From contig NZ_MIKC01000015.1 of the NCBI RefSeq assembly GCF_001730315.1, positions 1 to 34,795 on the forward strand: DNA of 34,795 bases, read 5' to 3'. Shown piece by piece: positions 7,381-16,935 of the stretch. Below the pieces are notes generated by a model. That model was not told the origin of the DNA. It made no database searches and saw only the letters and a list, made by a program, of their open reading frames with translations. The position numbers were made by a program, and so were the translations under genes. The DNA is from Enterococcus ureilyticus. GTDB taxonomy: Bacteria; Bacillota; Bacilli; Lactobacillales; Enterococcaceae. Each line of letters opens with the position of its first letter. The first letter of the stretch is position 1.

Positions 7381-8310
7381 ATGAAAACAGCTTTTGTATT
7401 TAGCGGACAAGGTGCCCAATATATTGGTATGGGTAAGGAATTGTTTGACCAAGAGAAAATTATTCAAGAAACATTTCAAGAAGCTAGTGATGTTTTAGGC
7501 TATGACATGGCAGAGATTTGCTTTACTGAAAATGACCAATTAAATGAAACTATATATACTCAACCAGCAATTTTAACAGTTAGTATTGCTTTTTATCGAC
7601 TTTTACAAGCTAAAGGATATCAGCCAGATGTTGTAGCTGGTCTTAGTTTAGGAGAGTATAGTGCACTTGTGGCAAGCGGAGCGATTTCCTTCAAAGAAGC
7701 TGTTCAACTTGTTGCTAAAAGAGGACAATTTATGACTGAGGCGGCACCTTCTGGGACAGGAAAAATGGTGGCTGTAATGAACGCTGAGCGATCTTTAATA
7801 GAAGAATGTTGCTTAGAAGCCAGCGCGTTGGGAATTATTTCACCTGCAAATTATAATACTCCACAGCAAATCGTAATTGGAGGAGAAACTTCTGCAGTTG
7901 ACAAGGCGGTGTCATTATTGACAGAAGCAGGTGTGAAGCGAATGATTCCATTGAAAGTTAGTGGTCCTTTTCATACAGCTTTATTAAAAACTGCATCTGA
8001 AAAATTAGCTATTGAGTTAGAGAAAGTAGATTTTACAGAAATGACGATTCCTGTAATTAGTAATACCACAGCCCAAGTCATGAAGCAATCACAAATTAAA
8101 TATTTGTTAGAGAAACAAGTAATGTCGGCTGTTCGGTTTGCTGAGAGCATTGAAACAATCAAAAAAATGAACGTTGATGTAATAATAGAGGTTGGACCGG
8201 GGAAAACATTGACTGGTTTTATCAAGAAGATTGACAAAGAGATAAAAACGGCTCGTGTTGAAGACGAAAAAACGTTGTCTGAAACTGAAGCTCTTCTAAA
8301 TAGGAGGTAA
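7381..8310 (+). CDS. fabD: Malonyl-CoA:ACP transacylase
   Basis: A 309-residue acyltransferase that loads malonyl groups onto ACP. The nucleophile elbow GLSLGEY places Ser89, the catalytic histidine is in GPFHTAL (His198), and the N-terminal FSGQGAQ motif is intact. The start has GAGGT just upstream. The fabG ribosome site AGGAGGT overlaps the fabD stop codon, so the two are tightly coupled. Confidence 0.96.
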   Translation: MKTAFVFSGQGAQYIGMGKELFDQEKIIQETFQEASDVLGYDMAEICFTENDQLNETIYTQPAILTVSIAFYRLLQAKGYQPDVVAGLSLGEYSALVASGAISFKEAVQLVAKRGQFMTEAAPSGTGKMVAVMNAERSLIEECCLEASALGIISPANYNTPQQIVIGGETSAVDKAVSLLTEAGVKRMIPLKVSGPFHTALLKTASEKLAIELEKVDFTEMTIPVISNTTAQVMKQSQIKYLLEKQVMSAVRFAESIETIKKMNVDVIIEVGPGKTLTGFIKKIDKEIKTARVEDEKTLSETEALLNRR

Positions 8311-8313
8311 CAC

Positions 8314-9051
8314 ATGGATCTAAAAGGAAAAAATGTGTTTGTTACAGGAAGCACACGTGGAATAGGAAAGGCTGTTGCTTTGGCTTTTGCAAAAAAAGGA
8401 GCAAACATTGCTTTGAATGGACGCAGTGAAATTGGCACTGATTTAATTGCTGAAGTAGAATCTTTTGGGGTTAAATGTATCGGTGTTTCTGGAAATATTG
8501 CCGATTTTGAGTCTGCTGGAAAAATGATTCAAGCAGTGGTTGATGGTTTAGGATCGATTGATGTCTTAGTGAATAATGCAGGGATCACAAATGATAAGCT
8601 ATTATTAAGAATGACAGAAGAAGATTTTACTCGATGTATCCAAATCAATTTAACCGGAACATTCAATATGACGCAACATGCAATCAAAAAAATGATGAAG
8701 CAACGCAGTGGCAGGATCATCAATATGTCTAGCGTGGTCGGGCTGATGGGAAATATCGGTCAAGCGAACTATGCTGCAAGTAAAGCTGGAGTTATCGGTC
8801 TAACAAAATCTGTTGCAAGAGAAGTTGCAGCACGAGGAATTACTTGTAATGCTATCGCACCTGGATTTATCGAAACTGAAATGACAGAAGTGTTATCCGA
8901 TAAAGTAAAAGAACAAATGAGTCAGCAAATTCCATTACAATCATTTGGGCAAGTAGAAGACGTTGCCAATACAGCTATCTTCATAGCGAAAAGTTCGTAT
9001 ATTACAGGACAAGTCTTGAATGTAGATGGTGGTCTAGTCATGCACGGCTAG
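8314..9051 (+). CDS. fabG: 3-oxoacyl-ACP reductase
   Basis: A 245-residue short-chain dehydrogenase that reduces 3-oxoacyl-ACP with NADPH. It has the cofactor motif GSTRGIG (12-18), NNAG (87-90) and the catalytic Ser140, Tyr153 and Lys157 (YAASK). It begins 3 bases after fabD, with AGGAGGT across the preceding stop codon. Length and motifs are those of a typical FabG. Confidence 0.96.
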   Translation: MDLKGKNVFVTGSTRGIGKAVALAFAKKGANIALNGRSEIGTDLIAEVESFGVKCIGVSGNIADFESAGKMIQAVVDGLGSIDVLVNNAGITNDKLLLRMTEEDFTRCIQINLTGTFNMTQHAIKKMMKQRSGRIINMSSVVGLMGNIGQANYAASKAGVIGLTKSVAREVAARGITCNAIAPGFIETEMTEVLSDKVKEQMSQQIPLQSFGQVEDVANTAIFIAKSSYITGQVLNVDGGLVMHG

Positions 9052-9077
9052 CGAACAAACTTGAAAGGAGCGGTTGA

Positions 9078-10313
9078 ATGAATCGCGTAGTTATTACAGG
9101 TTATGGTGTAGCATCTCCAATTGGAAATGATGCAGCGGCCTTTTTAGAAAGTTTGCAAATGGGAAAAAATGGCATTGGTCCAATCACAAAATTTGATGCA
9201 AGCGAAACAGGTATTACATTAGCAGCAGAAGTAAAGGATTTTCCTTTTGATAAATACTTTGCCAAAAAAGATGCCAAGAGAATGGATTTATTTTCCCTTT
9301 ATGGTATCTATGCAGCGTTAGAAGCTATGGAAATGAGTAAACTAGAGACAGAAAAAATTGATGTTGACCGTTTCGGTGTTATGGTAGGTTCTGGTATTGG
9401 TGGACTTCAGACGATTCAAGATCAAGTAACCCGAATGCGTGAAAAAGGTCCTAAACGAGTAGCACCTTTATTTATACCAATGGCAATCGGAAATATGGCG
9501 GCAGGTAATATCGCTTTACGCGTAGGTGCAAGAGGGACTTGTACCGCAACCGTCACAGCCTGTGCTACGGCGAATAATTCAATTGGTGAAGCCTTTAGAA
9601 ATATTAAGCATGGTTATTCTGATGTTTTACTAGCAGGAGGAACAGAAGCTTCGATTACTGAAATAGGGATTGCTGGTTTTGCTTCATTAACTGCTGTAAC
9701 GTCTGAGGAAAATCCGAATAGGGGATCGATTCCTTTTGACAAAGACCGTAGTGGTTTTGTGATGGGAGAAGGCGCAGGAATTTTAGTTCTTGAATCATTA
9801 GAACATGCTAAAAACAGAGGTGCCAAGATTTTAGGTGAAATCGTAGGGTATGGCTCAAATTGTGATGCTTACCATATGACGTCTCCTAGGCCTGACGGAA
9901 GCGGGGCTGCTAAAGCAATGAGGTTAGCAATTGATGAAGCTGCGATCAAAGCTTCTGATGTCGGGTACATCAATGCTCACGGCACAAGTACACCATCAAA
10001 TGACGTTGCAGAAACCAAAGCAATTCAAACTGCTTTGGGAGAAGCTTCTAAAACAGTTCGTGTCAGTAGTACGAAAAGTATGACCGGACACGCATTAGGA
10101 GCAACCGGTGGTATTGAAGCCATTGCTACTCTGAATGCATTGCAACATCAATTTATTCCACCAACGATCAATATCGAGCAAGTGGATGAAGCTATCGAAA
10201 TCGATATTGTTACAAATAAAAGTCAAAAACATGAATTTGATTATGCATTAACAAATTCTTTTGGCTTTGGTGGTCACAATGCAGTACTTTGTTTAAAACG
10301 TTGGGAGGATTAA
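9078..10313 (+). CDS. fabF: 3-oxoacyl-ACP synthase II (KASII)
   Basis: A 411-residue elongating condensing enzyme. The active-site Cys162 is in TVTACATAN, and the histidines are in NAHGTSTPSND and GHALGATGG. The glycine-rich end FGFGGHNA is also present. It has a GAAAGGAGCGG ribosome site. In E. faecalis a second FabF-type enzyme (FabO) is encoded elsewhere with fabN for unsaturated fatty acids. This copy, beside accB and fabZ, is the main FASII one. Confidence 0.95.
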   Translation: MNRVVITGYGVASPIGNDAAAFLESLQMGKNGIGPITKFDASETGITLAAEVKDFPFDKYFAKKDAKRMDLFSLYGIYAALEAMEMSKLETEKIDVDRFGVMVGSGIGGLQTIQDQVTRMREKGPKRVAPLFIPMAIGNMAAGNIALRVGARGTCTATVTACATANNSIGEAFRNIKHGYSDVLLAGGTEASITEIGIAGFASLTAVTSEENPNRGSIPFDKDRSGFVMGEGAGILVLESLEHAKNRGAKILGEIVGYGSNCDAYHMTSPRPDGSGAAKAMRLAIDEAAIKASDVGYINAHGTSTPSNDVAETKAIQTALGEASKTVRVSSTKSMTGHALGATGGIEAIATLNALQHQFIPPTINIEQVDEAIEIDIVTNKSQKHEFDYALTNSFGFGGHNAVLCLKRWED

Positions 10314-10314
10314 G

Positions 10315-10806
10315 ATGGATATCAATGAAGTAAAAGAATTATTGACGCAATTTGACCAATCTACTCTAACTGAATTTGACCTTAGAGAAGGTTCGTTTGG
10401 TCTTTACATGAATAAAAATAAAGTGACACAAAAACCCTCTTCAGGTGAAGCAAAACAGGCAATGAACAATAATACAGTGAGCCAAGAAGCAACAGAAGTT
10501 ACGAGTCAAACAGTAAAAGAAATTGTTAATGAGACTGTAAAAGCAGAACAAAAACCTGAAAATATCGAAGAAATCATTTCTCCAATTGTCGGAGTTGTGT
10601 ACTTAAAGCCGGCTCCTGATAAAGCAAACTTTAAGCAAGTTGGCGATTTAGTGAAAAAGGGTGATGTCGTTTGTATTGTTGAAGCAATGAAACTTATGAA
10701 TGAAATCACGTCAACTGTAGATGGTGTGATTACGGAAATCTTGATACAAAATGAAGAGGTTGTTGAATTTAATCAACCGCTTTTCCGTGTATCTAAGGGA
10801 GTGTAG
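10315..10806 (+). CDS. accB: Biotin carboxyl carrier protein of acetyl-CoA carboxylase
   Basis: A 163-residue carrier. The C-terminal biotinyl domain (about 85-163) has the attachment motif EAMKLM, with Lys126 as the biotinylation site. A variable, polar linker at about 38-83 joins it to a short N-terminal domain. It starts one base after the fabF stop codon and is followed by fabZ, so translation is probably coupled. Confidence 0.95.
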   Translation: MDINEVKELLTQFDQSTLTEFDLREGSFGLYMNKNKVTQKPSSGEAKQAMNNNTVSQEATEVTSQTVKEIVNETVKAEQKPENIEEIISPIVGVVYLKPAPDKANFKQVGDLVKKGDVVCIVEAMKLMNEITSTVDGVITEILIQNEEVVEFNQPLFRVSKGV

Positions 10807-10808
10807 GT

Positions 10809-11228
10809 ATGAATATTCAAGAGATCAAAGAAATCATTCCGCATCGATATCCTTTTCTATTGTTAGACACAGTGGAAGAAATCGTTGTGGGTGAAAAAGT
10901 GATTGCCAAGAAAAATGTTACGATTAATGAACCTTTTTTTCAAGGTCATTTCCCAGGAGAACCTGTGATGCCAGGCGTTTTGATTCTTGAAGCATTAGCT
11001 CAAGCTGGTGCGGTAGCACTATTGTCTATGCCTGATTTTAAAGGAAAGACAGCTTATTTTGGTGGTATCGACAAAGCTAAATTTAGACAAAAAGTTGTTC
11101 CTGGTGATACTTTGATGTTAGAAGTAGAAATTATGAAAGTAAAATCAATAGCCGGTATCGGCAAAGGAACTGCGACTGTGAATGGGAAAAAAGTAGCGGA
11201 AGCAGAATTGACCTTTATGATTGGATAG
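10809..11228 (+). CDS. fabZ: 3-hydroxyacyl-ACP dehydratase FabZ
   Basis: A 139-residue hot-dog fold dehydratase. The catalytic residues sit in [20 protein letters not shown] (His47 and Glu61). It removes water from 3-hydroxyacyl-ACP. In E. faecalis the isomerising paralogue FabN, needed for unsaturated chains, is encoded elsewhere, so this one is probably the non-isomerising dehydratase. It lies within the acc genes, between accB and accC, as in related cocci. Confidence 0.95.
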   Translation: MNIQEIKEIIPHRYPFLLLDTVEEIVVGEKVIAKKNVTINEPFFQGHFPGEPVMPGVLILEALAQAGAVALLSMPDFKGKTAYFGGIDKAKFRQKVVPGDTLMLEVEIMKVKSIAGIGKGTATVNGKKVAEAELTFMIG

Positions 11229-11235
11229 GTGAGCT

Positions 11236-12606
11236 ATGTTTTCAAAAGTTTTAATTGCAAATAGAGGAGAAATCGCAGTTCGGATCATTCGCGCATGTCG
11301 TGAATTAGGTGTACAGACCGTTGCGGTATATTCCGAAGCAGATAAAGAAGCGTTACACACACAGCTTGCAGATGAGGCTATTTGTATTGGACCAGCCAAA
11401 GCAGCTGATTCATATTTAAATGTACAAAATGTTCTAAGTGCAGCAATCGTAACCAATGCCGAAGCGATTCATCCTGGTTTCGGTTTTTTATCAGAAAATA
11501 GTCAATTTGCAGCAATGTGTGAAGAATGCAATATTACCTTTATTGGTCCAAAAGCTGCAACAATCGATGCAATGGGTAATAAAATCAACGCACGTGAATT
11601 GATGCAAAAGGCCAGAGTTCCAGTTATTCCTGGCAGTACAGGTGTGATTGGCTCTGTTGAAGAAGCATTAACGATTGCTGAAAATATCGGTTATCCAGTT
11701 ATGCTGAAAGCAGCAGCTGGTGGTGGAGGTAAAGGAATACGTAAAGTATTGAATAAGGAAGAATTACCTCAACATTTTACCTCTGCCCAACAAGAAGCAA
11801 AAGCGGCTTTCGGTAATGATGATATGTACTTGGAAAAAATTATTTATCCAGCTCGTCATATCGAAGTACAAATTTTAGGTGATCAGTATGGACATGTGAT
11901 TCACTTAGGTGAACGTGATTGTTCTTTACAAAGAAATAATCAAAAAGTTCTGGAAGAATCGCCATCGATCGCAATTTCTCCTGAAAAACGTCAGTTATTA
12001 GGTGAAACGGCTGTACGTGCAGCTAAGGCTGTTCATTATGAGAACGCTGGAACAATTGAATTTTTAATGGATCAATCAGGTGAGTTCTATTTTATGGAAA
12101 TGAATACTCGAATCCAAGTTGAACATCCTGTTACAGAAATGGTGACTGGGATTGATCTTGTTAAAGCACAACTAAAAGTGGCTTCGGGTGAAGAATTACC
12201 TTATACACAAGAGGATATTACGATCACAGGTCATGCAATTGAATGCCGAATAAATGCTGAAAATCCTGCTTTCAATTTTGCGCCATCTCCAGGGGAAATT
12301 AAAAATTTACTGCTTCCAAGTGGAGGTATGGGATTAAGGGTTGACAGCGCAATGTATTCTGGCTACACGATTCCTCCTTATTATGATTCAATGATTGCCA
12401 AAGTCATTGTTCACGGAAATGATCGGATGGATGCGTTAATGAAGATGCAACGGGCTTTGCATGAGATCGTAACAGATGGAATCATTACGAATGCAGAATT
12501 TCAGTTAGATTTGATTACGCATGAAAATGTGCTAGATGGTGAGTATGATACGAGCTTTTTACAAGAAACATTTTTACCAAATTGGGAACCAGAAAGCGAT
12601 AATTAA
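11236..12606 (+). CDS. accC: Biotin carboxylase subunit of acetyl-CoA carboxylase
   Basis: A 456-residue ATP-grasp enzyme that carboxylates biotin on AccB. It has the N-terminal domain [17 protein letters not shown], the ATP-binding glycine loop [10 protein letters not shown], and the catalytic stretch [15 protein letters not shown]. The length is normal. It lies 7 bases after fabZ and 14 bases before accD. Confidence 0.97.
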   Translation: MFSKVLIANRGEIAVRIIRACRELGVQTVAVYSEADKEALHTQLADEAICIGPAKAADSYLNVQNVLSAAIVTNAEAIHPGFGFLSENSQFAAMCEECNITFIGPKAATIDAMGNKINARELMQKARVPVIPGSTGVIGSVEEALTIAENIGYPVMLKAAAGGGGKGIRKVLNKEELPQHFTSAQQEAKAAFGNDDMYLEKIIYPARHIEVQILGDQYGHVIHLGERDCSLQRNNQKVLEESPSIAISPEKRQLLGETAVRAAKAVHYENAGTIEFLMDQSGEFYFMEMNTRIQVEHPVTEMVTGIDLVKAQLKVASGEELPYTQEDITITGHAIECRINAENPAFNFAPSPGEIKNLLLPSGGMGLRVDSAMYSGYTIPPYYDSMIAKVIVHGNDRMDALMKMQRALHEIVTDGIITNAEFQLDLITHENVLDGEYDTSFLQETFLPNWEPESDN

Positions 12607-12620
12607 AAAGGAGCAGGTGT

Positions 12621-13487
12621 ATGGCTTTATTTAAAAAGAAAAACTACATTCGAATCAATCCAAATCGCACAGGCGACCAATCTTCTGTAAAAAAACCGAC
12701 AGTTCCAGATAATATGTGGGCTAAATGTCCTTGTTGTAAACGTACGCTATATACAAAAGATATGGGGGCAGAAAAAGTCTGTCCTTATTGTGGTTATAGT
12801 TTTAGAATTGGTGCTTGGGAACGTCTTGCATTAACGGTAGATGAGAAAAGTTTTGAAGAATGGGACACAGATTTAGTGACTAAAGATCCCTTAGACTTTC
12901 CGGCTTATTTGGATAAAATAGCTATGATGCAGGAAAAAACTGAACTACATGAAGCAGTTCTGACAGGGAAAGCTAAAATTAATAATCAAGAAATCGCTAT
13001 TGGAGTGATGGATGCCAATTTTATTATGGGAAGTATGGGAACGGTTGTCGGTGAGAAAATTACTCGTTTATTTGAGCGAGCAATAGAGCAACATTTGCCA
13101 GTAATTATTTTTACAGCTTCGGGAGGAGCTCGGATGCAGGAAGGGATTTTCTCTCTAATGCAGATGGCAAAAATCTCTGGTGCACTTAAACGTCATAGTA
13201 ATGCAGGATTACTTTATATTACCGTATTGACCGATCCAACAACTGGTGGAGTTACTGCTAGCTTTGCGATGGATGGTGATGTTATTTTAGCTGAACCTCA
13301 AAGTCTGATTGGATTTGCTGGACGTCGAGTGATCGAGCAAACGATTCGTCAGGAGTTACCAGATGATTTCCAAAAAGCTGAATTTTTACTGGATCATGGT
13401 TTTGTTGATAAAATCATTCCTAGAAATCAGTTACGAGAAGTACTCAGCAAATTAGTCGAGATTCATACGATGAAAGGGTGGAAATAG
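12621..13487 (+). CDS. accD: Acetyl-CoA carboxylase carboxyltransferase subunit beta
   Basis: A 288-residue subunit. The N-terminal zinc ribbon has Cys36, Cys39, Cys54 and Cys57. The crotonase-like carboxyltransferase core follows, with [11 protein letters not shown] and the oxyanion region [13 protein letters not shown]. It pairs with AccA to transfer the carboxyl group from biotin to acetyl-CoA. It has a strong AAAGGAGCAGG ribosome site. Confidence 0.96.
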   Translation: MALFKKKNYIRINPNRTGDQSSVKKPTVPDNMWAKCPCCKRTLYTKDMGAEKVCPYCGYSFRIGAWERLALTVDEKSFEEWDTDLVTKDPLDFPAYLDKIAMMQEKTELHEAVLTGKAKINNQEIAIGVMDANFIMGSMGTVVGEKITRLFERAIEQHLPVIIFTASGGARMQEGIFSLMQMAKISGALKRHSNAGLLYITVLTDPTTGGVTASFAMDGDVILAEPQSLIGFAGRRVIEQTIRQELPDDFQKAEFLLDHGFVDKIIPRNQLREVLSKLVEIHTMKGWK

Positions 13488-13489
13488 AC

Positions 13490-14275
13490 ATGGAAAAAAC
13501 AGCCAATGATATTGTCACCTTAGCTAGAGCACAAGATCGTTATACTACTTTAGAATATATCAGTTCTATTTTTGATGATTTTATGGAATTTCATGGGGAT
13601 CGTTATTTTGGAGATGATCTAGCTGTTGTGGGCGGCATTGCAACTTTAGAAGAAAAACCAGTAACTGTTGTTGGTATTCAAAAAGGACGTAATTTACCTG
13701 AGAATATTGAACGTAATTTTGGCGCTCCTCATCCTGAAGGATATCGGAAAGCATTACGCTTAATGAAACAAGCAGAAAAATTTGGTCGACCAATAGTGAC
13801 GTTTATCAATACTGCGGGTGCTTATTGCGGGATTGAAGCAGAAGAGCGCGGTGAAGGTGAAGCAATTGCTAGAAATTTAGTGGAAATGTCTGATCTTAAG
13901 GTACCAATCATTGCAATCATTATTGGTGAAGGCGGTAGTGGTGGTGCATTAGCACTGGCTGTGGCTGATGAAGTTTGGATGCTGGAACATACGATTTATG
14001 CGGTATTGTCACCGGAAGGCTTTGCGTCGATTTTATGGAAAGATGGCAGTAGAGCTAAAGAAGCAGCTGAATTGATGAAGATCACAGCAACGGAATTAAA
14101 AGAATTGACGATCATTGATCGTGTGATCCCTGAAGAGATGAATGGTGAAGTATTAGAACAGGCAAAAATCAATCGAATCCTTCAAAAAGCACTTATTAGT
14201 AAATTTACTGAACTTTCTCAACTAGAAATAGACAAACTATTAGAGAATCGTTATCAGCGCTTTCGTAAATATTAA
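13490..14275 (+). CDS. accA: Acetyl-CoA carboxylase carboxyltransferase subunit alpha
   Basis: A 261-residue subunit, shorter at the N-terminus than the E. coli protein, as is usual in cocci. Core motifs are [22 protein letters not shown] and the glycine-rich [14 protein letters not shown] at 13490 is preferred over the in-frame GTG at 13478, which lies within accD and forms part of the ribosome site AAAGGGTGG. It is the last gene of the FASII/acc cluster and is followed by a terminator. Confidence 0.95.
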   Translation: MEKTANDIVTLARAQDRYTTLEYISSIFDDFMEFHGDRYFGDDLAVVGGIATLEEKPVTVVGIQKGRNLPENIERNFGAPHPEGYRKALRLMKQAEKFGRPIVTFINTAGAYCGIEAEERGEGEAIARNLVEMSDLKVPIIAIIIGEGGSGGALALAVADEVWMLEHTIYAVLSPEGFASILWKDGSRAKEAAELMKITATELKELTIIDRVIPEEMNGEVLEQAKINRILQKALISKFTELSQLEIDKLLENRYQRFRKY

Positions 14276-14317
14276 TAAAAATATGGAGCCAGCCGAATGT
14301 GCTAGCTCCATATTTTT
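14276..14317. terminator. Terminator after accA, probably bidirectional
   Basis: AAAAATATGGAGCCAGC pairs with GCTAGCTCCATATTTTT (one mismatch) around a 7-base loop. T's follow on the plus strand and on the minus strand, so it can serve both accA and the convergent VOC gene. Confidence 0.85.
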
Positions 14318-14319
14318 AT

Positions 14320-14711
14320 TTAATCAGCTAAAGGATAGATCTCAGAAATAGACCAAACAAAACCGAAAGGATCTTGAATATTTGCTACCTTGAATTTATT
14401 AGGAACAATAGTTAAGGGCATTTCTAACATGCAGCCTGCATCTAATGTTTTTTTCACAAGCTTTTCAGCATTGTCACAAATCAATTGGATACAAAAAGGA
14501 GTTCCATTTAATAAAAAAGGTGATTTTCCGCCCTGATCTGGTTGCTCATCTGCTAGTGCAAACAAACTTTCACGAATACTGAAACAGCCAGATTTTATTT
14601 CCTGTGCAGTTGATAACTCGATTACATTTGCATCGAATATTCTTTGATAAAGGCTCATTGCTTGTTCTGTGTCAGGAACAAATAGATTGATTTTTTTATG
14701 GTGATTGTCAT
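14320..14711 (-). pseudogene. VOC-family (glyoxalase/bleomycin resistance-like) protein, frameshifted near the start
   Basis: The intact reading from 14658 gives 112 residues with the C-terminal VOC pattern (VKKTLDAGC, then NIQDPFGFVWSISE). Its first methionine sits inside a conserved-looking N-terminal helix, and coding continues upstream as NLFVPDTEQA. No ATG, GTG or TTG lies in this frame before a stop. Good start ATG 14711-14709 is one frame off. Adding one A to the seven-A run (T's at 14691-14697) would join them as MTITIKKINLFVPDTEQ and give about 130 residues, the normal length for the family. So it is either a recent frameshift, a slippery tract or an assembly error. Function is unknown; VOC proteins range from metal-dependent lyases to drug-binding proteins. 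Confidence 0.65.
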
Positions 14712-14854
14712 ATGAAATCTTCTTTCATCTTTAAAAAAAGTTTATCATATAAACTAGAAGTTTTGAAAAGTCTTGTTTTCTGCGATATAAGCTAATGATT
14801 GAGCTTCTTAAAAACTTATGACGAGCATTTATAGAATTTTTTAGAGAAATGCAG

Positions 14855-14892
14855 TATAATACAACTTGGGGAGTACTAGCTTAGTGCTCCTT
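14855..14892 (+). promoter_or_regulatory. yqeG promoter -10 and leader hairpin
   Basis: TATAAT is at 14855-14860, with no clear -35. It is followed by GGAGTAC (14870-14876) that can pair with GTGCTCC (14884-14890) and a short T run. This may be an attenuator-like hairpin before the yqeG-yqeM cluster. Confidence 0.4.
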
Positions 14893-14933
14893 TCATTACG
14901 AAAAGAATCATCGTGGAGATGAGAGGAGTTTCT

Positions 14934-15461
14934 ATGTTTTCAAAATTTAAACCAACTTGGATGGTCGATGCGATTTACAAAATCACACCGAGCCAATTAA
15001 AAAAATTAGGTATCAAAGCTGTGTTGACTGATTTAGACAATACATTGATTGCCTGGGATAATCCAGACGGGACCGAAGAATTATTGACTTGGATTCTGGA
15101 AATGAAAAATGCTGGGATTCCAGTTATAGTTGTTTCGAATAATAAATCTAGTCGAATTAAACGTGTAGTAGAGAAATTTGATTTAGAATATGTGTCCAGA
15201 GCATTAAAACCCTCAACAAGAGGATTTAGAGAGGCTGAAAAAAAGCTAAATCTAAAACCAGAAGAGTTAGTAATGGTTGGAGATCAGATTATGACAGATA
15301 TTCGCGGAGCGAATGGGGCTGGAATCAGGAATATTTTAGTACGCCCAATTGTGGATACTGATGGCTGGAATACGAAAATCAATCGATTTTTTGAACGAAA
15401 GATCATGAAACATTTAGGGAAGAAATATCCAGATATGATATGGAAAGGCGGACTAGAATGA
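14934..15461 (+). CDS. yqeG: YqeG family HAD-type phosphatase
   Basis: A 175-residue HAD IIIA phosphatase. Motif I is DLDNTLIAW, motif II VVSNNKSSR, and the C-terminal acidic motif VGDQIMTDIRGAN. The ATG at 14934 follows AGAGGAG; the in-frame codons before it lack a ribosome site. The family is related to the mitochondrial phosphatidylglycerophosphate phosphatase Gep4, so a lipid-phosphate substrate is possible, but the bacterial role is not settled. It opens the conserved yqeGH-yhbY-nadD-yqeK-rsfS-yqeM order and overlaps yqeH by an ATGA. Confidence 0.9.
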   Translation: MFSKFKPTWMVDAIYKITPSQLKKLGIKAVLTDLDNTLIAWDNPDGTEELLTWILEMKNAGIPVIVVSNNKSSRIKRVVEKFDLEYVSRALKPSTRGFREAEKKLNLKPEELVMVGDQIMTDIRGANGAGIRNILVRPIVDTDGWNTKINRFFERKIMKHLGKKYPDMIWKGGLE

Positions 15462-16573
15462 GTGAGAGTGAAGTAATTCACTGTATCGGTTGCGGTGCAG
15501 CCATTCAAACAGAACATCCAAATGAATTAGGCTTTACACCAAAGGCTGCGTTTGAAAAAGGAATGGAGACAGGGGAAGTTTATTGCCAACGCTGTTTTCG
15601 TTTAAGACATTATAATGACATCCAAGATGTTCAATTGACAGATGATGATTTTTTACGCTTATTAAATGAACTAGGGAAAAAGGATGCCTTGATCGTGAAT
15701 GTCATTGATATTTTTGATTTTAATGGTTCGTTGATTCCAGGGCTTCATCGTTTCATTGGAGATAACCCTGTCTTAATGGTAGGTAACAAGGTTGATATTC
15801 TACCTAAATCATTAAAAAGACCGAAAATGATCCAGTGGATGCGAGAACGTGCCTATGAAGAAGGGCTGCGTCCTTTAGATGTCTTGTTGACAAGTGCCAA
15901 AAAGCCGCAGGAAATGGAACATTTACTTGAAACAATCGAAAAATATCGTGAGGGGAAGGATGTCTATATTGTCGGTGTGACTAATGTAGGAAAATCAACA
16001 TTGATCAATCAAATCATCAAACAGACAGCAGGAGTAAAAGACGTAATCACAACATCACAATTTCCTGGGACAACATTAGATAAAATTGAAATTCCTTTAG
16101 ATGACGGACATTTCTTGATTGATACCCCAGGGATCATTCACCGCCATCAAATGGCACATTATCTTGGTAAAAAAGATTTAAAAATCATTGCTCCACAAAA
16201 AGAAATCAAACCAAAAGTTTATCAACTAAACCCGGAGCAAACGTTGTTTTTAGGTGGATTAGCTCGTTTTGACGTCATTCAAGGAGAGCGAAGCTCATTT
16301 ATAGCTTATGTTTCAAATGATTTAACCATTCATCGGACTAAACTAGCTACAGCGGATGCCTTTTATGAAAAGCATGTTGGTAGTTTATTGCAACCGCCAC
16401 GTCTTGATGAAGTCGCAGACTTTCCAGAGTTGGTTCGTTTTGAATTTTCTATCAAGGAAAAAACAGATATTGTTTTTGCTGGACTAGGCTGGATCACGAT
16501 CACAGAGCCTTGCGTCGTTGCTGGTTGGGCACCAAAAGGCGTCGATGTTTTAAGAAGAAAAGCGTTGATTTAA
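15458..16573 (+). CDS. yqeH: Ribosome biogenesis GTPase YqeH
   Basis: A 371-residue circularly permuted GTPase. An N-terminal zinc finger has Cys9, Cys12, Cys43 and Cys46. G motifs then appear in the permuted order: G4 NKVD (110-113), G5 SAK (146-148), G1 GVTNVGKST (173-181) and G3 DTPG (222-225). A C-terminal RNA/ribosome-binding domain follows. YqeH acts in 30S subunit assembly. ATG overlaps the yqeG stop codon as ATGA, so translation is probably coupled. Confidence 0.96.
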   Translation: MSESEVIHCIGCGAAIQTEHPNELGFTPKAAFEKGMETGEVYCQRCFRLRHYNDIQDVQLTDDDFLRLLNELGKKDALIVNVIDIFDFNGSLIPGLHRFIGDNPVLMVGNKVDILPKSLKRPKMIQWMRERAYEEGLRPLDVLLTSAKKPQEMEHLLETIEKYREGKDVYIVGVTNVGKSTLINQIIKQTAGVKDVITTSQFPGTTLDKIEIPLDDGHFLIDTPGIIHRHQMAHYLGKKDLKIIAPQKEIKPKVYQLNPEQTLFLGGLARFDVIQGERSSFIAYVSNDLTIHRTKLATADAFYEKHVGSLLQPPRLDEVADFPELVRFEFSIKEKTDIVFAGLGWITITEPCVVAGWAPKGVDVLRRKALI

Positions 16574-16605
16574 CCACAAGTGAGAACAGAGAGAAGGAAA
16601 AATTA

Positions 16606-16917
16606 GTGGATTTAAGAGGAAAACAAAAGCGTTATCTGCGCAGTCAGGCGCATCATTTACAACCGATTTTTCAGATCGGTAAAGGTGGCTTAAACGCTGC
16701 GATGGTGGTTCAGATCAATGAAGCGTTAGAAAAACGTGAATTGATCAAAGTCACATTACTCCAAAATACCGATGAGATAGCAGAAGAAGTTGCAAAAGCT
16801 TTAGAAGCTGATATTCATTGCGATATCGTTCAAATTATCGGTCGTGTATTAGTGTTATTCAAACCATCATCAAAAGAAAAATATCAAAAAATCTCTAAAG
16901 AAGTTAAAGCAATTTAA
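16606..16917 (+). CDS. yhbY: YhbY/CRS1-type RNA-binding protein
   Basis: A 103-residue protein of the CRM (YhbY) family. It has LRGKQKRYLRSQAHHLQPIFQIGKGG, including the family GKGG loop, and the ending IVQIIGRVLVLFKP. A longer reading starts inside yqeH at 16510, but AGAAGGA (16592-16598) and the conserved domain boundary point to GTG at 16606. YhbY binds pre-50S particles in other bacteria. It belongs to the ribosome-assembly cluster. Confidence 0.92.
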   Translation: MDLRGKQKRYLRSQAHHLQPIFQIGKGGLNAAMVVQINEALEKRELIKVTLLQNTDEIAEEVAKALEADIHCDIVQIIGRVLVLFKPSSKEKYQKISKEVKAI

Positions 16918-16935
16918 ATTTTGGAGGTAAGAAAA

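Noticed and set aside
11145-11456. 103-residue minus-strand frame over the fabZ-accC junction
   Set aside because: Antisense to two well-supported genes, with no ribosome site or family resemblance.
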